Assembly: GCF_003259905.1 (NCBI RefSeq)
Contig: NZ_QLMG01000012.1
Coordinates: 28,878-92,877, forward strand
From: Salipiger aestuarii
Lineage (GTDB): Bacteria; Pseudomonadota; Alphaproteobacteria; Rhodobacterales; Rhodobacteraceae
Reading direction: 5' to 3'
Length of the DNA: 64,000 bases
Shown here piece after piece: positions 60,543-64,000 of this stretch (its first letter is position 1; every line of letters begins with the position of its first letter). Both the position numbers and the translations under genes were made by a program. The notes beneath the pieces were generated by a model. That model searched no databases and was not told the DNA's origin. It was given only the letters and a program-made list of their open reading frames with translations.

Positions 60543-61694
60543 TCAGAGCGTGTTTTGTGACCCCAGAATTGCCGTGACCTGGCTGGACAGCACACCGCCG
60601 TTGCCATGCGCCAGCGCCAGATCGACATCGTTCAACTGAATGCCCGGCGCGTCGCCCCGAATCTGGCGCGCGGCCTCGATCACGGTGAAAATGCCATACA
60701 TGCCGGGGTGTACACAGGACAAACCTCCGCCATTCGTATTTACCGGCAAGACGCCCTCGGGCGCGATACGCCCGCCTTCCACAAACGCCCCGCCCTCGCC
60801 CTTTGCACAGAAACCAAGGTCTTCGAGAAACAGAATGGTGTTGATGGTAAAGGCGTCATACAGCTCGACCGCCTGTATATCCCCCGGCGAAACCCCCGCC
60901 GCCGCAAAGGCGCGCTGGCCCGATGCGCGCGCCGCGGTCACCGTGAAATCCTTCATCTGCGAAATCTGCCTGTGCGAGCTTTCGGCCGCACTGCCCAGCA
61001 CATAGACCGGTGGCTTGGGGAAATCCCGCGCACGGTCAGCCCGCACCATCACCACCGCGCCACCGCCATCGGTCACCAGACAGCAGTCACGCACCGTCAA
61101 CGGATCCCCCACCATGCGCGCGCCCAACACGTCCTCGCGGGTCAGCGGGCCGCGCTCGAACGCTTCGGGGTTGTGCCGCGCCCAGGCCCGGGCAGAAACT
61201 GCCACGTCCGCCAGTTGTTCGCGGGTGGTGCCGTATTCGTGCATGTGCCGCGCCGCCGCCATCGCATAGGCAGAGATCGGATAGCGCGGGTTATACGGCG
61301 CTTCATAGGCCGGCGGGCGCGACGCCGTTACCAGCTTTCCCGACCCGGTGCGCTGGTTCGAGCCGTAAACGATCAGCGCGACATCACACAGGCCTGCGTC
61401 AAGCGCCATCGTCGCGGATGTCAGGTAGTTCACGAAGGATGACCCGCCCGACATGGTGCCGTCGATAAAGCGGGGCTGGATGCCCAGGTATTCGGCAGCC
61501 ATCAGCGCCGGCATGCTGTCTTCCATCATGGTGCAGAACAGCCCGTCCACGTCCGACAGCTTCAGCCCGGCATCGCCCAGAGCCGCCAGCGCGGATTGCG
61601 CCATGACGTCATAGGCCGTCAGGCCGTGCGCCTCGCCGAAACCGGCGTGGCCGGTGCCCACAATCGCGGATTTTCCCCGAAGTTGATCGGTCAT
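60543..61694 (-). CDS. SCP-x/Ltp2-type thiolase-fold protein, module 3
   Basis: The 383-residue protein has DGTMSGGSSFVNYLTSA (Ser85 in place of the thiolase Cys), HGNGGVLSSQVTAIL instead of CxG, and tyrosines in ELYDAFTI and HPGMYGIF. It is very similar to the module 2 protein throughout. It follows its DUF35 partner gene by 3 bp and precedes the hydratase-2 gene by 23 bp; a hydratase next to a retro-aldolase is the order known for C-C cleavage of branched acyl-CoA side chains. Confidence 0.87.
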   Translation of the reverse strand: MTDQLRGKSAIVGTGHAGFGEAHGLTAYDVMAQSALAALGDAGLKLSDVDGLFCTMMEDSMPALMAAEYLGIQPRFIDGTMSGGSSFVNYLTSATMALDAGLCDVALIVYGSNQRTGSGKLVTASRPPAYEAPYNPRYPISAYAMAAARHMHEYGTTREQLADVAVSARAWARHNPEAFERGPLTREDVLGARMVGDPLTVRDCCLVTDGGGAVVMVRADRARDFPKPPVYVLGSAAESSHRQISQMKDFTVTAARASGQRAFAAAGVSPGDIQAVELYDAFTINTILFLEDLGFCAKGEGGAFVEGGRIAPEGVLPVNTNGGGLSCVHPGMYGIFTVIEAARQIRGDAPGIQLNDVDLALAHGNGGVLSSQVTAILGSQNTL

Positions 61695-61697
61695 GCG

Positions 61698-62075
61698 TTA
61701 TGCCTCCGCCGGCTTGAAAAACACGGCCGGGGCCCCGTCGGCCTCGCCCACAAAGGCGGTCACGTCCATGCCAATGACAACCTCGCCGGGGGCGATTCCG
61801 TCGACGCGGCTCATCATCCGAACGCCTTCCTCCAGCTCGACCATGCACACGTTGTAGTCGCCGCCGCGCTCGGGCTTCTGGCGCACGACGGTGGTGGTGT
61901 GGACCTTGCCCTTGCGGCTGGCGGGTTTCCACGAGATCGCGGTGCCATGGCAATGCGGGCACAGGACCCTGGGAAAGAAATGAAAGGCTCCGCAGTCATC
62001 GCACCTGGGAAGCACGATATCGTTCTTGGCGAGCGCGGTCCTGAAAATCTGGTCTGGCCCTGTGGTGTTCGACAC
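61698..62075 (-). CDS. DUF35 zinc-ribbon/OB-fold partner protein, module 3, first gene of operon 9
   Basis: The 125-residue protein has RCDDCG...LCPHCH zinc ligands and the OB segment RKGKVHTTTVVRQKPERGG, then MVELEEGVRMMSRV. It opens operon 9 and lies 59 bp from the divergent operator at 62135. The start is the ATG at 62075 with AAGGAGACC upstream. Confidence 0.9.
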   Translation of the reverse strand: MSNTTGPDQIFRTALAKNDIVLPRCDDCGAFHFFPRVLCPHCHGTAISWKPASRKGKVHTTTVVRQKPERGGDYNVCMVELEEGVRMMSRVDGIAPGEVVIGMDVTAFVGEADGAPAVFFKPAEA

Positions 62076-62124
62076 TTGCGGTCTCCTTCCGATGACGGGG
62101 TGATCGGTTTTGCGGCAAAGCGCA

Positions 62125-62160
62125 TTGATCCTAATTCTAACATATGTTAGATTTTGTCAA
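62125..62160. promoter_or_regulatory. Divergent promoters overlapping a TTCTAAC-N4-GTTAGAT palindrome
   Basis: The palindrome at 62135-62152 reads TTCTAAC-ATAT-GTTAGAT, sharing both inner arms with the site at 58466. On the plus strand TTGATC (62125-62130) and TAGATT (62148-62153) are 17 bp apart; on the minus strand TTGACA (62155-62160) and TAGAAT (62134-62139) are 15 bp apart. One bound repressor would block both operon 9 and the plus-strand CaiB gene. Confidence 0.68.
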
Positions 62161-62187
62161 GCCCTTAGGATGATCCGCGAGAAACCC

Positions 62188-63333
62188 ATGTCAGACACGA
62201 ACCCAGCTCCTCTTTCCGGCAAACTTGTTGTTGCGCTCGAACAGGCCGTTGCTGCGCCTTTCTGCTCATCGCGGCTGGCCGACGCCGGAGCGCGCGTGAT
62301 CAAGGTCGAGCGCAAGGGCGCCGGCGATTTCGCCCGCGCCTACGATACCGCCGCAAACGGCGAGAGTGCCTATTTCACCTGGCTGAACCGGGGCAAGGAA
62401 TCCGTCGCGCTGGATATTAAGGCCGAAGACGACCGGGAGATCCTGTTGAAGATTCTGGAAAGCGCGGATGTGTTCATCCAGAATTTGCTGCCCGGCGCGC
62501 TGAAAAAGCTGGGGCTGGATTCCGCCTCCCTGCGGGAAAAATTTCCGCGCCTCGTGACCTGCGACATCACCGGATACGGCGAAGACGGCCCGATGCGAAA
62601 CGCCAAGGCCTATGACCTTTTGGTGCAGTGTGAAAGTGGCCTCGCCTCGGTGACCGGCACGCCCGATGCGCCGGGCCGGGTTGGCGTTTCGGTCTGCGAT
62701 ATTGCCACCGGCATGACCGCCCATGCCGGGATCTGCGAAGCCTTGGTCGCGCGCGACCGCACCGGCACCGGCAGCGGCGTTTCGGTCGCGATGTTCGACG
62801 TGATGGCAGACTGGATGGCGGTTCCCCTTCTCTTTCACGACTACGCGGGCTTGCCCACACCCAGGACCGGACTTGGACATTCGGTCATATGCCCCTACGG
62901 CGCGTTTCGCTGCCGGGGCGGCGACCAGGTTGTCATATCGGTCCAGAACAGCCGCGAATGGGATCGGTTCTGCGCGCAAATTCTAGGAGACCCGGCGCTG
63001 GCCACCGACCCGCGCTTTCATGACAATTCCGCCAGAATTAACAACAAATCCGCGCTGGAAACGCTTATTGCAACCGCGTTCGGGGCGCATGACCGTGCCG
63101 AACTGCTGAACTTACTGGACGGTGCCGGAATTGCCTCGGCGGCGGTGAACGATGTGGCCGCGTTGTCAGATCACCCTCAACTTGACCGTTCGACCATCGA
63201 GACCCCTTCCGGACCGATCAGTGTCGCGATGCCTCCGATTCGGCGCAGCAACATTGAGACCGCTCTTGGCCTCTCTCCTGCGTTCGATGCGGATGGCGCT
63301 GCCATTCGCGCCGAGTTCGGCTTGCGGTCATAG
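62188..63333 (+). CDS. CaiB/BaiF CoA-transferase, divergent from operon 9
   Basis: The 381-residue family III enzyme has LSGKLVVALEQAVAAPFCSS, GARVIKVERKGAGDFAR, NRGKESVALDIK and Asp171 in SVCDIATGM. The EQAVAAPFCSSRLAD start recalls the mesaconyl/succinyl-CoA transferase branch more than the caiB branch. ATG at 62188 is preferred because family sequence starts there; ATG at 62170 has no ribosome-binding site. It shares the 62135 operator with operon 9. Confidence 0.9.
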   Translation: MSDTNPAPLSGKLVVALEQAVAAPFCSSRLADAGARVIKVERKGAGDFARAYDTAANGESAYFTWLNRGKESVALDIKAEDDREILLKILESADVFIQNLLPGALKKLGLDSASLREKFPRLVTCDITGYGEDGPMRNAKAYDLLVQCESGLASVTGTPDAPGRVGVSVCDIATGMTAHAGICEALVARDRTGTGSGVSVAMFDVMADWMAVPLLFHDYAGLPTPRTGLGHSVICPYGAFRCRGGDQVVISVQNSREWDRFCAQILGDPALATDPRFHDNSARINNKSALETLIATAFGAHDRAELLNLLDGAGIASAAVNDVAALSDHPQLDRSTIETPSGPISVAMPPIRRSNIETALGLSPAFDADGAAIRAEFGLRS

Positions 63334-63488
63334 ATCTCGAAATCGACCCGGACGCCCGCAGCCGAACCATCGACCCGCGCATGGCGTGGTGGCACCGCTC
63401 GCCGTAACGCGAATGGCGCAGGAATGCGCTCGTGCCGATGAAAAAGGCCGACAGCCCGCATATTGTCCGATCTGCCAGCAGACCGAGC
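63334..63488. other. 155-bp gap between the last CaiB gene and the IS66 end
   Basis: No gene or terminator is recognised. It ends at the likely IS66 terminal repeat. The 8 bp before that repeat (GACCGAGC, 63481-63488) would be the target duplication if the element is intact. Confidence 0.4.
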
Positions 63489-63511
63489 GTAAGCATCCGG
63501 CGTAGGCCGCG
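63489..63511. repeat. Probable terminal inverted repeat of the IS66 element
   Basis: GTAAGCATCCGGCG starts at 63489; IS66-family ends typically begin GTAAGC. It lies just outside the stop codon of the IS66 transposase gene (63513), in the right orientation for the 3' end of the element. The other end is outside the window. Confidence 0.55.
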
Positions 63512-63512
63512 G

Positions 63513-64000
63513 TCATGTAGCGAGTTGGCGCTGCGATGTCTGCCGATTCCATGGCAGAAGGTCCGGCACCCGTGAAGCCGTTGTGTTGGGGAGCTTGTCG
63601 CGGACGTCGGCGCGCCAAGCTTGCGGGTCGATGTCGTTTATCCTGGCGGTGACGATCAGGGAATACATGAAGGCGGCACGGTCGCCTCCACGCTCGGAGC
63701 CGACGAAGAGCCAAGACTTGCGCCCCAAGGCGATGCCGCGCAGCGCGCGCTCGGTCGCGTTGTTTGTCAGGCGGACGCGCCCATCCTCAAGGAACAACGT
63801 GAAGGCGTTCCACCGGTCCGTCTTGAACATGTCGCTGATGGCCCTGGCGACGGGGTTGTGCTTCGACATGGTGCCCTGTTCGGCCCGCATCCAGTCGTGC
63901 AGGTCCTCGACCAGGGGGCGGACCAGCCGGTGCCGGGCGTCGAGCCGACTGGCGATGTCCAGACCGTTGATCTGGCGTTCGATGTCAAGGATGGCGTCGA
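63513..64000 (-). mobile_element. IS66-family transposase (TnpC), C-terminal part, cut by the window edge
   Basis: The reading frame is open from the right edge (DAILDIERQINGLDIASRLD...) to the stop at 63513. It contains the IS66 C-terminal hallmarks: GRVRLTNNATERALRGIALGRKSWLFVGSERGGDRAAFMYSLIVTA with the conserved NNxxERxLR glutamate, and IDPQAWRADVRDKLP, ending in LLPWN. About 160 residues are visible. The gene looks intact so far and could be active. It bounds the catabolic region on the right. Confidence 0.93.

Noticed and set aside
1..64000. CRISPR arrays, tRNA or rRNA genes, riboswitches
   Set aside because: I saw no regularly spaced repeats, no cloverleaf-like sequence in the gaps and no recognised riboswitch core.

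Overview
This 64 kb window is a GC-rich, densely packed catabolic region that looks alphaproteobacterial, most probably from a Roseobacter-type Rhodobacteraceae. That placement is an inference from the high G+C, the four TRAP-type uptake systems, IclR/MarR regulation and overlapping ATGA/GTGA gene junctions; no rRNA or taxonomic marker is present. The window runs between remnants of mobile DNA: a decayed IS5-family transposase at the left edge (1-560) and an IS66-family transposase running off the right edge (63513-64000). It therefore looks like a catabolic island or plasmid segment.

Almost every gene between those edges belongs to acyl-CoA chemistry or organic-acid import. I count 11 acyl-CoA dehydrogenases (three adjacent pairs have the look of heteromeric steroid-type enzymes), 5 CaiB/BaiF (family III) CoA-transferases, 1 heteromeric class I CoA-transferase of the Gct/IpdAB type, 2 ADP-forming acyl-CoA ligases (one fused, one split), 2 AMP-forming ligase-like proteins, 5 MaoC/hot-dog hydratase-like proteins, 3 crotonases, 2 SDRs, 3 thiolase-fold proteins each next to a DUF35 zinc-ribbon/OB protein, a hot-dog thioesterase, a short citrate-synthase-like lyase, an MmgE/PrpD protein, a nitronate-monooxygenase-like flavoprotein and a transglutaminase-like protein. 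No ring-hydroxylating or ring-cleaving oxygenase and no ordinary FadA/FadB pair is visible.

Layout: MarR gene (777-1277,+). Operon 1 (11000 to 1845,-): TRAP DctPQM, SDR, dehydrogenase, AMP ligase, MaoC, citryl-CoA-lyase-like protein, CaiB. IclR gene (12565-11762,-). Operon 2 (17254 to 12706,-): CaiB, dehydrogenase, fused ADP-forming ligase. Divergent operon 3 (17413-22762,+): split ADP-forming ligase, MaoC, dehydrogenase, thiolase-like, DUF35. Operon 4 (27603 to 22859,-): CoA-transferase alpha/beta, TAXI-TRAP receptor and fused permease. Membrane transporter (29219-27768,-). Operon 5 (29699-33308,+): PrpD-like, two dehydrogenases. IclR and MaoC-like genes (34747 to 33338,-). Operon 6 (35071-43451,+): two dehydrogenases, TAXI-TRAP, thioesterase, SDR, DUF35, thiolase-like. 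Operon 7 (51686 to 43520,-): crotonase, CaiB, two dehydrogenases, crotonase, TRAP DctQMP. Flavoprotein (51911-52876,+). Operon 8 (58442 to 52952,-): transglutaminase-like, MaoC, dehydrogenase pair, crotonase, PaaK-like protein. Operon 9 (62075 to 58515,-): DUF35, thiolase-like, hydratase-2, CaiB. Divergent CaiB (62188-63333,+).

Two shared palindromes tie these units together. CACATATGTG or a close variant sits in the promoter regions of five units (near 11180, 27730, 29620, 34961 and 51748). TTCTAAC-N4-GTTAGAA/T overlaps predicted promoters of the right-hand block (58466 and 62135). I read the window as two co-regulated gene sets that import one or more carboxylic acids, activate them with CoA and shorten or open them by dehydrogenation, hydration and probable retro-aldol or hydrolytic cleavage. 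The parts recall proteobacterial and actinobacterial steroid or bile-acid side-chain and ring C/D degradation, but the substrate cannot be named from sequence.
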